NCBI RefSeq assembly: GCF_003412455.1
Contig: NZ_QTJU01000008.1
Span: 172,816 to 236,815 of the forward strand
DNA length: 64,000 bases
Origin: Deminuibacter soli
GTDB taxonomy: Bacteria > Bacteroidota > Bacteroidia > Chitinophagales > Chitinophagaceae
Direction: 5' to 3'
Made by a program: the position numbers and the translations under genes. Under the pieces are notes generated by a model, which was given only the letters and a program-made list of their open reading frames with translations, searched no databases and was not told where the DNA came from. This document shows, in pieces, positions 52,106 through 60,031 of the stretch. The first letter of the stretch is position 1. The number at the start of each line of letters is the position of its first letter.

Positions 52106-53320
52106 ATGCAGTTTGAAAAGGTTATCGGGCAACAGGAAGTTAAACAGCACCTCTCCGAAATGGTGCAGCACAACAGGTTAAGTCATGCCCTGCTGTTCCT
52201 GGGCAAGGAAGGCAGCGGCTCCCTCCCGCTGGCACTGGCCTTTGCCCAGTACGTGGTGTGTGAAAAAGTGCAGGCCATTAACCGCCCTGCAGCCCCTGCC
52301 GGCCCCTCGCTTTTTGGCGAAGAACCTGCACCTGCGGCCCCTGCACAGGCGCCCACGGATGCCTGTGGTGTTTGTGCGGCCTGTGTAAAAGCGCAGCAGC
52401 TCATCCACCCCGATATTCATTTTGCCTACCCGGTTATTCCCAAAAAGAGCGGCGATAAGCCCACCAGTACCGATTATATTACCAACTGGCGCGAATTTGT
52501 AAAGCAGCAGCCTTATGGCAATTCGTTTGACTGGCTGCAGCTGATCGGTGCAGAAAACAAGCAGGGGAATATTACGGCCGAGGAGTGTAATGATATTATC
52601 CGCAAACTGAGCCTCAAGAGTTTTGAAAGCGAATACAAAATACTGGTATTGTGGATGCCCGAATACCTGGGCAAGGAAGGCAACAAGCTGCTGAAACTGA
52701 TAGAAGAACCGCCACCGAATACCCTGTTTGTGTTGGTGGCCGAAAATGAAGAGCAGATACTCGCTACCATTTTAAGCCGTTGCCAGCTGGTAAAAATTCC
52801 GCTGCTGGAGAATGCAGACATAGAACAAGGTCTCATACAAAACACCGGCGCTGCGCCCGATGCAGCACGCCAGGTAGCCGGTATTGCGGAAGGCAATTAC
52901 CGCGAAGCCCTGCAATTAATACAGCATGCTGATGCAGACTGGCAAACCCTGCTGCGCGAATGGCTGAATGCCACTTTGAAGGGCGGACCGGCAGCCCAGG
53001 TGAAATGGATTGAAGAAGTAAGCAAGATGGGCCGTGAAAAGCAAAAACAGTTTCTGCGTTATTTTAACCACCTGCTGGAACAGAGCATCCGCATACGCGT
53101 AATGGGGATTGACAAGGCGTTTTTACCTGAACAGGAAAAAGATTTTGCACAGCGCCTCAACAAAATTGCCTCGGTAAGCCAGCAGCAGGTGCTTATTGAA
53201 GAGCTGGATAAGGCGGCTTATTATATTGAAAGAAACGCCAATGCCAAAATGCTGTTCCACGCCCTTACCATCAAACTTTACCATATTATTCAGGATAAAG
53301 CGCTATTTTTGATTGAGTAG
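52106..53320 (+). CDS. holB: DNA polymerase III delta' subunit
   Basis: The start at 52106 (MQFEKVIGQQEVKQHLSEMV) gives 404 residues. The P-loop region reads GKEGSGSLPLA and lacks the Lys needed for ATP binding, as is usual for delta'. A Pro/Ala-rich insert (about 60-90) precedes a zinc-type CGVCAAC and a normal HPDIHF. Later LKLIEEPPPNTLFVLVAENEEQILATILSRCQ matches the clamp-loader sensor region. It belongs to the clamp-loader complex with the DnaX protein encoded at 30714-32558. The link holB-ricT is also seen in Bacillus. Confidence 0.88.
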   Translation: MQFEKVIGQQEVKQHLSEMVQHNRLSHALLFLGKEGSGSLPLALAFAQYVVCEKVQAINRPAAPAGPSLFGEEPAPAAPAQAPTDACGVCAACVKAQQLIHPDIHFAYPVIPKKSGDKPTSTDYITNWREFVKQQPYGNSFDWLQLIGAENKQGNITAEECNDIIRKLSLKSFESEYKILVLWMPEYLGKEGNKLLKLIEEPPPNTLFVLVAENEEQILATILSRCQLVKIPLLENADIEQGLIQNTGAAPDAARQVAGIAEGNYREALQLIQHADADWQTLLREWLNATLKGGPAAQVKWIEEVSKMGREKQKQFLRYFNHLLEQSIRIRVMGIDKAFLPEQEKDFAQRLNKIASVSQQQVLIEELDKAAYYIERNANAKMLFHALTIKLYHIIQDKALFLIE

Positions 53321-53538
53321 GTGTATTCCGTTCAATCGGTTTACACCCCGACGGAGAGATTTTGTGAAAGTGCCTGGTGAACCGCTTTGTTAAGTGTTTA
53401 TCATATAATACGTTGACATACACTACCCAAAAAGTCTAAGTGCGGCCGTCTGCAATGCTGTAGAACTGCCGCCTGCACCTGCCTTTTACCGTCTTCCGCC
53501 TTTTTATTTAACCAATTGAACTATGTAAATACATCAAT

Positions 53539-55074
53539 ATGGGATGTGGATCATGTGGAACGGGTAAACCCGGCGGATGCAAGAGCAACGGCGGATGCAG
53601 CACCGGTTCCTGCAACAGGATGAATGTACACGACTGGCTGGTTAATTTACCCCTGAGCGATGTGGACGATGCATGCAAAATTGTGGAAGTAAGTTTTAAC
53701 CAGGGCAGCCGCAAAGAATTTTACCGCAATACTTCTCTTCAGCATTTTGAAAAAGGCGAATATGTTACCCTCGAAGGCGTTAGCGGCTTTGATGTGGGTG
53801 AAGTTTCCCTCACCGGCGAAATGGTTCGCCTGCAGATGAAGAAGAAGGGGGTAGATGAGTTAAACAGCGATATCAAGAAGGTATTACGCCGCAGTACCGA
53901 AAAAGACCTGGAGTTGTTTCAGCTGCACAAGGGGCGTGAAAAAGACGTACAGGCCCGCAGCCGCGCCATTGCCCGCCAGCTGAATTTACAGATGAAACTG
54001 AGCGAGGTGGAGATACAGGCAGATGGCAAAAAAGCGACTTTCTTCTATACCGCTGATGACCGTGTGGATTTCAGGGAGCTGATTAAGATTCTCGCCTCTG
54101 AGTTTAAGGTGAAGGTTGAAATGCGCCAGATAGGTATTCGCCAGGAAGCCGCCAAAGTGGGCGGTATTGGCAGTTGCGGCCGCGAGCTGTGCTGCAGTAC
54201 CTGGTTAACCGATTTCAAAAGCGTTACCACTACCGCTGCCCGCTACCAGAACCTTAGTATTAACCAAACCAAATTAAGCGGTCAGTGCGGCCGTTTAAAA
54301 TGCTGTCTTAACTACGAGCTCGATACTTACCTTGATGCATTGCAGCAATTCCCCGATAATGCCGAAACGCTCGATACGGTGAAAGGCCATGCTTCGCTGA
54401 TTAAAAAAGATATCTTCAAAAACCTGATGTGGTATGTTTTGCCTGAAAGCAACAAACAATACCCGCTTACCATTCAGCGCGTGCGCGAAATAAAACGCAT
54501 GAACCAGCGTGGTGAAAAGGCTACCGAACTGCAGGCTGTAGAAGTAGTGAGCAGCAAGGTGAAAGAAATTGAACCGCAGTTTGTGGATGTAGTAGGCCAG
54601 ATAAGCCTGCGCAGCCTGGAACGCAACAGCAAAAAACGCAAGGACAAGGAAAGAGAGCAACGCGGTAACGACCAGCGCAAAGGTGGTAATGAACAACGCG
54701 AAGCCAAAGACCAGCGTGGCAGTGGCGGTAACAACCAGCAGCCGCAACGTGGTAGTGGCAACCAGCAGCAGGGTGCACCTAAACAACAGCAGCCGCAGCA
54801 GAAACAACAACAGCAGCCGCAAAGGCCACAACAACCAAAGCCCCAGCAACAGCAAGGTGGTGGTAACAATAATAATAATGGTGCCCAGCAAAGGCCGCAA
54901 CAGCCCAAACAGCAGCACCAGCAAAGGCCGCCGCAACAGCAAAAGCCACAGCAACCCCAGCAACAGCAACAAAAGCCACAACAACAGCAAAGACCGCCAC
55001 AACAAAAACCACAGCAACCCAGGCCGCCGCAGCAGCCACCACAACAAAAGCCGCCGCAAAAGCCTACTGAATAA
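53539..55074 (+). CDS. ricT: RicT/YaaT-type PSP1 domain protein with Gln/Pro-rich tail
   Basis: The 511-residue protein starts with a Cys/Gly-rich segment (MGCGSCGTGKPGGCKSNGGC), followed by the PSP1 domain with the conserved Cys sets GSCGRELCCSTWL (about 213-225) and GQCGRLKCCLNYE (about 250-262). In Bacillus, RicT binds Fe-S with RicA/RicF and controls RNase Y. Residues after about 355 are a basic then Gln/Pro/Gly-rich tail (PQQQ, QQKPQQ repeats) of about 155 residues, which is disordered and absent from most relatives. The N-terminal Cys cluster may bind metal. It lies 218 bases downstream of holB. Confidence 0.87.
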   Translation: MGCGSCGTGKPGGCKSNGGCSTGSCNRMNVHDWLVNLPLSDVDDACKIVEVSFNQGSRKEFYRNTSLQHFEKGEYVTLEGVSGFDVGEVSLTGEMVRLQMKKKGVDELNSDIKKVLRRSTEKDLELFQLHKGREKDVQARSRAIARQLNLQMKLSEVEIQADGKKATFFYTADDRVDFRELIKILASEFKVKVEMRQIGIRQEAAKVGGIGSCGRELCCSTWLTDFKSVTTTAARYQNLSINQTKLSGQCGRLKCCLNYELDTYLDALQQFPDNAETLDTVKGHASLIKKDIFKNLMWYVLPESNKQYPLTIQRVREIKRMNQRGEKATELQAVEVVSSKVKEIEPQFVDVVGQISLRSLERNSKKRKDKEREQRGNDQRKGGNEQREAKDQRGSGGNNQQPQRGSGNQQQGAPKQQQPQQKQQQQPQRPQQPKPQQQQGGGNNNNNGAQQRPQQPKQQHQQRPPQQQKPQQPQQQQQKPQQQQRPPQQKPQQPRPPQQPPQQKPPQKPTE

Positions 55075-55079
55075 TAAGC

Positions 55080-55117
55080 TAAAAGCCGTTTCTTACATAC
55101 AGAAGCGGCTTTTTTGT
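55080..55117 (+). terminator. intrinsic terminator after ricT
   Basis: AAAGCCGTTTCT and AGAAGCGGCTTT form a 12-bp stem with one G-T pair and a 7-base loop, followed by TTT. Confidence 0.82.
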
Positions 55118-55350
55118 TGCTGTTACGCACAACACATTTAACGCACACATCATTCGCTGTGTGCACTTTTTGCTTTGCCCGGTACATTTCCCAGGCAACC
55201 CCAAACATCCGTACATACCCTCCTATCAATTATTGTAATCATTTATAAGGCAATACGTTAAAGCATATTGAGAACAAAGTTCCACAGCGTATCCCACCTG
55301 ATTGGCACGGTCTTAGAATCATGGTAGGTGGAGTTCAAAAACTATACACT

Positions 55351-56091
55351 ATGAAAAAGACATCGATTGCAATTATGGCTGGTATTATCAGTCTCGCAAG
55401 CCTTAAGGCAACTGCACAAAGCACCACATCGGCAACTACCAACACCAACCCGGGTGGTATTTATTTGAAAGGTGGCTGGAACCTGGCAAACATTTCAACC
55501 AATGGCGACGGAACCATAAGTGACAAACACACTTTGTCGTCTTTTAATGTTGGTGTGCTGGGTGACATTCCGCTGAACGATATGTTCTCTGTGCAAACAG
55601 GTTTGTTTTTACAGGGCCGTGGTTCAAAGACCGATTATTTCGCAGACCCTAACAACAAGGACAACAACTATGTAAAAACCCGTTTTCGCCCGCTGTACCT
55701 GCAGATACCTGCCGACTTTGTAATTAAAGTTCCGTTGAGTAACCAGGCACGTGTGTTTCTTGGTGCAGGTCCTTACGTAGAAATGGGCATTGGCGGTAAA
55801 TCAAAAGTTGAAACCAATGTAGGCGGCGTGGTTACTACCAGCAGCTCAACCATTAAGTTTAATGATGACGACCCTACCACCGGTGACCAGGAAGGTGCAC
55901 GTTATGACAGGCTGAAAAGATTTGGCGTAGGTATTAATGCACTGGCAGGTGTTGAATTTAACCGTATTGCTGTAGGTGTTGGTTACGACTGGGGTTTAAC
56001 CAAAATCAACTCTACACAAACAGACAACGGTGCTAACGACAAAAACAAATACCGCACCTTCAGCGTGAACCTCGGTATCCGTTTGAACTAA
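55351..56091 (+). CDS. outer-membrane beta-barrel protein (porin-like)
   Basis: The ATG at 55351 (MKKTSIAIMAGIISLASLKATAQ) starts a clear signal peptide, giving 246 residues; the open frame ten codons upstream is not needed. The mature part reads GIYLKGGWNLANISTNGDG, FNVGVLGDIPLNDMFSVQTGLFLQGRG, FLGAGPYVEMGIGGKS and ends YRTFSVNLGIRLN. These are the eight-strand OmpX/PF13568-type barrel features with a C-terminal aromatic/hydrophobic strand. Its function is not clear. Confidence 0.85.
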   Translation: MKKTSIAIMAGIISLASLKATAQSTTSATTNTNPGGIYLKGGWNLANISTNGDGTISDKHTLSSFNVGVLGDIPLNDMFSVQTGLFLQGRGSKTDYFADPNNKDNNYVKTRFRPLYLQIPADFVIKVPLSNQARVFLGAGPYVEMGIGGKSKVETNVGGVVTTSSSTIKFNDDDPTTGDQEGARYDRLKRFGVGINALAGVEFNRIAVGVGYDWGLTKINSTQTDNGANDKNKYRTFSVNLGIRLN

Positions 56092-56187
56092 GCAGCAGGC
56101 CGTAGCTAACTTCACAGTCTTTGAAAATAATTGACAGAGACGTACTATGAAAACACATTGAATTTCCGTATCCCTTGTACAAACTAT

Positions 56188-56225
56188 AACCCGTTGTTGA
56201 CTTGCATCAGCAACGGGTTTTCTTT
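56188..56225 (+). terminator. terminator after the barrel gene
   Basis: AACCCGTTGTTGA and TCAGCAACGGGTT pair over 13 bp with one G-T pair and a 6-base loop, followed by TTCTTTTT. The same stem can also end the convergent permease transcript. Confidence 0.85.
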
Positions 56226-57401
56226 TTATCGTGCCTGTGCGATGTATTTCTTTACCGTTAAATAGTTTACCAGCCACAACACCAGCAATATCAGTAAGGC
56301 AGCTGCAAACGTGGTGTAACTGGTAGCTGCCGGCAGGTAAATACTTTTGCCCTGTAAAAAGCCGGCCATCAGCCATTGCAATATGGCAACCGCAACCAGC
56401 ACAATTACCGTGATAATGATATTGGGCGGAAAAAACTGCCGCATCAAAAAACGCTGCAATTGCCGCGGTGCAGTACCCAGGGTAACCAGCAGGGTAATTT
56501 CTTCTTTACACGAAGCGATGGTTAACTGTATAAACAGGGTAAATATCAGGATGGCAAACAGCAGCATCATTACACCTGTAACCCAGGAGATATTTACAAT
56601 CATGTTTACCTGCTGGCGGTATTTGCTAAAGCGGGTTTTGTCGGCATCTGTTTTTAAACCATGCTCCTGTAAATACTTTACCAGTTCAGGATTACCGGGA
56701 TCTTTTGTTTTGATGATCAGGCGTGAAGGTTTTACCACCTCACCTGTTCCAAAACGTTTATTGGCCCAATCCATAAATTGCTGCGGCACCAGCAACGAAG
56801 AAATGCGATCGCTGAAACCAACTACTTTGGCGTAATAGTTTACATTACCTGTTGCGGTACTGATGCTGATTTGTATGGGCAGGCTTTTCACCACATCCTG
56901 TGTAAGCTGGGGCAGGTTTTGAGAGGGCGCAAAGCCAAAATTGTAGGCATCCAGGAACATATTGGGTACAATCATGGGAATAAACTGCGACTGATCCGTC
57001 CATGCCCAGTCTGCACTGGTTACATCAATAAACTCATCGGGCACGCTTTCAAAAAACAGGTCGGTGCTAAAGGGTATTTGTTCCCCATGCGCATAAATGC
57101 GAAAGCGGCTGGGTGTAAGCTGGCCAATGGCGTCTGTAAAAGGCTGCTGCTTTAAACCATTAATATCAGCAGGGCTAAGTTCTGCAGCGCCGATGTTTTG
57201 TGCGGTGAGCTGTTTGTTTACCACCAGGAAATTGGCAATACTATCCTGGCTGTTTTTGCTGTACAGCAGGCTGTGGTAATCAGCCTGCAGCTGCACGGCA
57301 GAAAGTATCAGCAATAACGCAACAGACAGTCCCAGCACAGCCATTAAAAAGCGGGTGCGGCCTGCGCCTGTGCGGATTAATTTTTTAAGAAGCGGGAACA
57401 T
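56226..57401 (-). CDS. FtsX-like ABC transporter permease
   Basis: This 391-residue protein has one membrane segment near the N-terminus (about 18-38), a periplasmic domain (about 40-265) and three more segments near the C-terminus (about 272-295, 320-342, 362-384), the MacB/LolE/FtsX layout. The ITLLVTLGTAPRQLQRFLMRQ stretch between the later segments is the coupling region. It works with the ATPase encoded 23 bases upstream. The substrate is unknown; lipoprotein transport or mechanotransmission is usual for the family. Confidence 0.8.
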   Translation of the reverse strand: MFPLLKKLIRTGAGRTRFLMAVLGLSVALLLILSAVQLQADYHSLLYSKNSQDSIANFLVVNKQLTAQNIGAAELSPADINGLKQQPFTDAIGQLTPSRFRIYAHGEQIPFSTDLFFESVPDEFIDVTSADWAWTDQSQFIPMIVPNMFLDAYNFGFAPSQNLPQLTQDVVKSLPIQISISTATGNVNYYAKVVGFSDRISSLLVPQQFMDWANKRFGTGEVVKPSRLIIKTKDPGNPELVKYLQEHGLKTDADKTRFSKYRQQVNMIVNISWVTGVMMLLFAILIFTLFIQLTIASCKEEITLLVTLGTAPRQLQRFLMRQFFPPNIIITVIVLVAVAILQWLMAGFLQGKSIYLPAATSYTTFAAALLILLVLWLVNYLTVKKYIAQAR

Positions 57402-57424
57402 AGGTATTCTTCCGGGTTTAATGC

Positions 57425-58075
57425 TTACAACAATAAATTGCGGGTGTAGGCAAAATGCGTGTCTTCATCCAGGTCGGTTAATATAAAGCCAGCCTTGCGT
57501 TTGGTGCATTCTGTGGCAATAAGCTCAGCCGCCTTGCCTGCATTGTTGTGGTCGAGATGACTAAAAGGTTCATCCATCACCAGCCATTCAAACGGCTGCA
57601 CCAGGGCGCGTATAATGGCAATACGTTGCTGCTCGCCATAACTGCAAAGCCCGGCACGCTGGTTAAGCACATGCGCTACCTGCAGCTTTTCGGCCATTGC
57701 ATCAATCACCGTTGCTTCGTAATAAGGCGGTGCAGTGAGCACGCGTTTCAGTTCAATATTTTCACGAGCTGTAAGGTTAGGAAACAAGCGCATGTCCTGG
57801 AATATGATGCTCACGGTTTGCTGGCGCAGTGCGGCTGTTTCGGCAGGCCGGTAATTGCGTAACGATTTGCCGCCCCAGCTCACCGCGCCTTCATAATCGT
57901 CGCGCAGCTTGTACAGGGTGTGTACCAGCGTGGTTTTGCCGGTACCGCTGGGGGCCTTTATTTTAACCCATTCGCCTTTGTTAAACGTAACACTGGTATT
58001 CCATATATCCGACTTTCTTTGTTCCAGCTTGTCTCTCAGCGGCACGGGCACCAGTTGTTGCAATTGTATCTGCAT
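57425..58075 (-). CDS. ABC transporter ATPase (LolD/FtsE-like), non-standard switch region
   Basis: The 216-residue protein has Walker A APSGTGKTTL (about 39-48), a Q-loop (IIFQDMRLFPNL), signature CSYGEQQRIAIIRAL and Walker B WLVMDEPFSHLD. Where the switch His is expected the sequence reads FILTDLDEDTHF, with Asp instead, so ATP hydrolysis may be altered. It is the partner of the FtsX-like permease. The N-terminus carries an extra stretch (PVPLRDKLEQRKSDIW) before the first strand. Confidence 0.82.
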   Translation of the reverse strand: MQIQLQQLVPVPLRDKLEQRKSDIWNTSVTFNKGEWVKIKAPSGTGKTTLVHTLYKLRDDYEGAVSWGGKSLRNYRPAETAALRQQTVSIIFQDMRLFPNLTARENIELKRVLTAPPYYEATVIDAMAEKLQVAHVLNQRAGLCSYGEQQRIAIIRALVQPFEWLVMDEPFSHLDHNNAGKAAELIATECTKRKAGFILTDLDEDTHFAYTRNLLL

Positions 58076-58125
58076 GTGGCATATCCATTTTTGCGTAAGG
58101 CAATATAAGCAACCCGCTTAAAAAA

Positions 58126-58149
58126 GAAGGCTGCCGTTGGGCAGCCTTC
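58126..58149 (-). terminator. terminator of the DUF4836 gene
   Basis: GAAGGCTGCC and GGCAGCCTTC form a perfect 10-bp stem with a GTTG loop; six T follow in the minus direction. Confidence 0.88.
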
Positions 58150-58167
58150 CGTTAATATTTGGTTGTA

Positions 58168-59856
58168 TTAGTGTGCGGGTACCGCAGGCGCTGCGACCGT
58201 ATCTACCGGTGCTGTTATAAGTGCATCGGCATTCGCCTTTTTCTCTTCTATTTTAGCCAATCGTGCTGAACCTGCACTGAACTTCACAATAGAAGCAAGA
58301 CTGTTTTCCTTTTCATTCACCGTGCGCATTTCAAAAATGCTCTTCATGGCTTTTCCGTCGTAATTATCGGAAGCGAAATAAGCATCTCTAAATGTTTTCA
58401 GCGCCAACTGGTGTATGGCCGTTTTAGTGGTATCGGCAGGTGCAGGTGTAAAGCCGGTCATAATTTTGGCGATGTCAAAATACATGGCCGTTGCGCTTCC
58501 TTTTACCTTGTCTTTTACATCGGCAGCCAATGTGGCCTTGCCTTTGCCTGCCTTGTAATCGAGCAGCAATGCGCTATCTGAAGCAACCAGCACATTTTTA
58601 TCGTCGATGCTGGCAGCAATGCCGGGAACAGGTGATATGGTATAACCGCCGGCGTTGGCCACCAGTACGCCTTTGGCAGCCAGGGCAGCTGTTACTTTGG
58701 TGTAGGCAGCTTTATCGCCCACCCTGGCGTTGAACAGGTATTTTACGGTAGACTGTTTGTAAGTAAGTGCAGGGTTGTAAGGAGAGGTTACTTCTTTTTC
58801 GCCTGCATCAGATGCGATAATGGCAAAATCACCTTTAAAGGCCTTGGTAACATCATCCAGTGTAAAGCCCATGCTGCTGTTTAAATAAGAATTGGCAGTA
58901 GCATCGAGGCCAATGAACTGTACAATGGCAGTGATGAGCTGCGGATTGAAAGAGAATACGCCAAAGCCGTCGATGTTGGCTGAAGGATATTGATCAACCA
59001 TACCCATGTCGACTGTTGGGCCTGCATATTTTTTCAGGATATCGCCGAATGCTTTGTTGGCATAGTATTTAAACTCGCCTGCTACCTTACCGTCTTCAAA
59101 GTTCACGAAGCCTGCACCATAAGAATCCTTCATCAGGTCAGAAGCCTTGGTCATTGCTATCATCGGGATAGCCGTATTCAGCGTATTGCTGCTGTTGGTC
59201 CACAGCAAGGCATCAGCCTTGGTAGCAGTGAGGTCTCTGAATTCTGCAATAGAAGCTACGGAGGCTTCTTCTTTCAGCGCGAAAATATCGGCCAGCACCT
59301 GCTGTTGCTGTGCAGCACCTGCAGTGGCATTGGCAGTTGTGTCGAGCATGCTGTGTGTGTTGGGGTTACCCGCCAGCACCACGATATCGCCTGACCAGCC
59401 GATAGCTAAACTGTTCTGGATAGTTGCGAAAGAAAAACCGTTGGCTTTTTGTACGGTGATGCCGGGCTTCTGTTTTTTGATGTATGCTTCAAATTTGGTA
59501 GCGTCATCCAGCGCGGCTACTGCACCCAGTGTGGTAGAACTGCCAGACATGATGCTGCCTTTGATTTGTACAAATGCATATACATCTGACTGGAAGTTGA
59601 TCCCTGAATTTTTCAGGTCATCCCATTTCTGTACATCGTTTGCATCAGCATTGTCGGCCAGTGCACTTTTAAACAGGGAATCGAGACTGATATTGCTTTT
59701 AGCCAGTTTCCCATTAAGGTTTTTAGGGTTGATGCCTATTACAAAAGAAGCATCTTTTGGGATGAACCTGACCTGTTTGGGCACTGATTTTTTGCAAGAG
59801 GCAAATACCAGTACCATGACCAGCGTTACACCCGTAATACGCAGTAGTGATTTCAT
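58168..59856 (-). CDS. DUF4836-type lipoprotein
   Basis: This 562-residue protein has a lipoprotein signal (MKSLLRITGVTLVMVLVFASC). It then has VRFIPKDASFVIGINPKNLNGKLAKS and repeated segments in which a strand with SGSSTTLGAVAALDDATKFEAYI is followed by a helix, a layout seen in DUF4836. The C-terminus has an Ala-rich stretch. Its function is unknown, and it should be held at the envelope. It is not in an evident operon. Confidence 0.82.
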   Translation of the reverse strand: MKSLLRITGVTLVMVLVFASCKKSVPKQVRFIPKDASFVIGINPKNLNGKLAKSNISLDSLFKSALADNADANDVQKWDDLKNSGINFQSDVYAFVQIKGSIMSGSSTTLGAVAALDDATKFEAYIKKQKPGITVQKANGFSFATIQNSLAIGWSGDIVVLAGNPNTHSMLDTTANATAGAAQQQQVLADIFALKEEASVASIAEFRDLTATKADALLWTNSSNTLNTAIPMIAMTKASDLMKDSYGAGFVNFEDGKVAGEFKYYANKAFGDILKKYAGPTVDMGMVDQYPSANIDGFGVFSFNPQLITAIVQFIGLDATANSYLNSSMGFTLDDVTKAFKGDFAIIASDAGEKEVTSPYNPALTYKQSTVKYLFNARVGDKAAYTKVTAALAAKGVLVANAGGYTISPVPGIAASIDDKNVLVASDSALLLDYKAGKGKATLAADVKDKVKGSATAMYFDIAKIMTGFTPAPADTTKTAIHQLALKTFRDAYFASDNYDGKAMKSIFEMRTVNEKENSLASIVKFSAGSARLAKIEEKKANADALITAPVDTVAAPAVPAH

Positions 59857-59980
59857 AATGCTACAATATTAAGTATACGAATATAAGGCTTAGAACCAGA
59901 GAATTGTACAATTTGCGCCGATTTTCGGGGAATGGCTGTGCTGGCCTGTAAACGGCAAAGCAAGCGGGTATGGGCAATAA

Positions 59981-60010
59981 AAAAGCACGGCGCAAGCGCC
60001 GTGCTTTTGC
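59981..60010 (-). terminator. terminator of the GH3-fusion gene
   Basis: AAAAGCACGGC and GCCGTGCTTTT form an 11-bp stem with a GCAAGC loop; T-rich sequence follows in the minus direction. Confidence 0.88.
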
Positions 60011-60031
60011 AATGAATGATGCGGAAGTTAT

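Noticed and set aside
54295..55229. Leu- and Cys-rich minus-strand ORFs opposite the RicT tail
   Set aside because: CAG/CAA/CCG-rich codons read backwards give CTG/TTG/TGC, creating false Leu- or Cys-rich frames.
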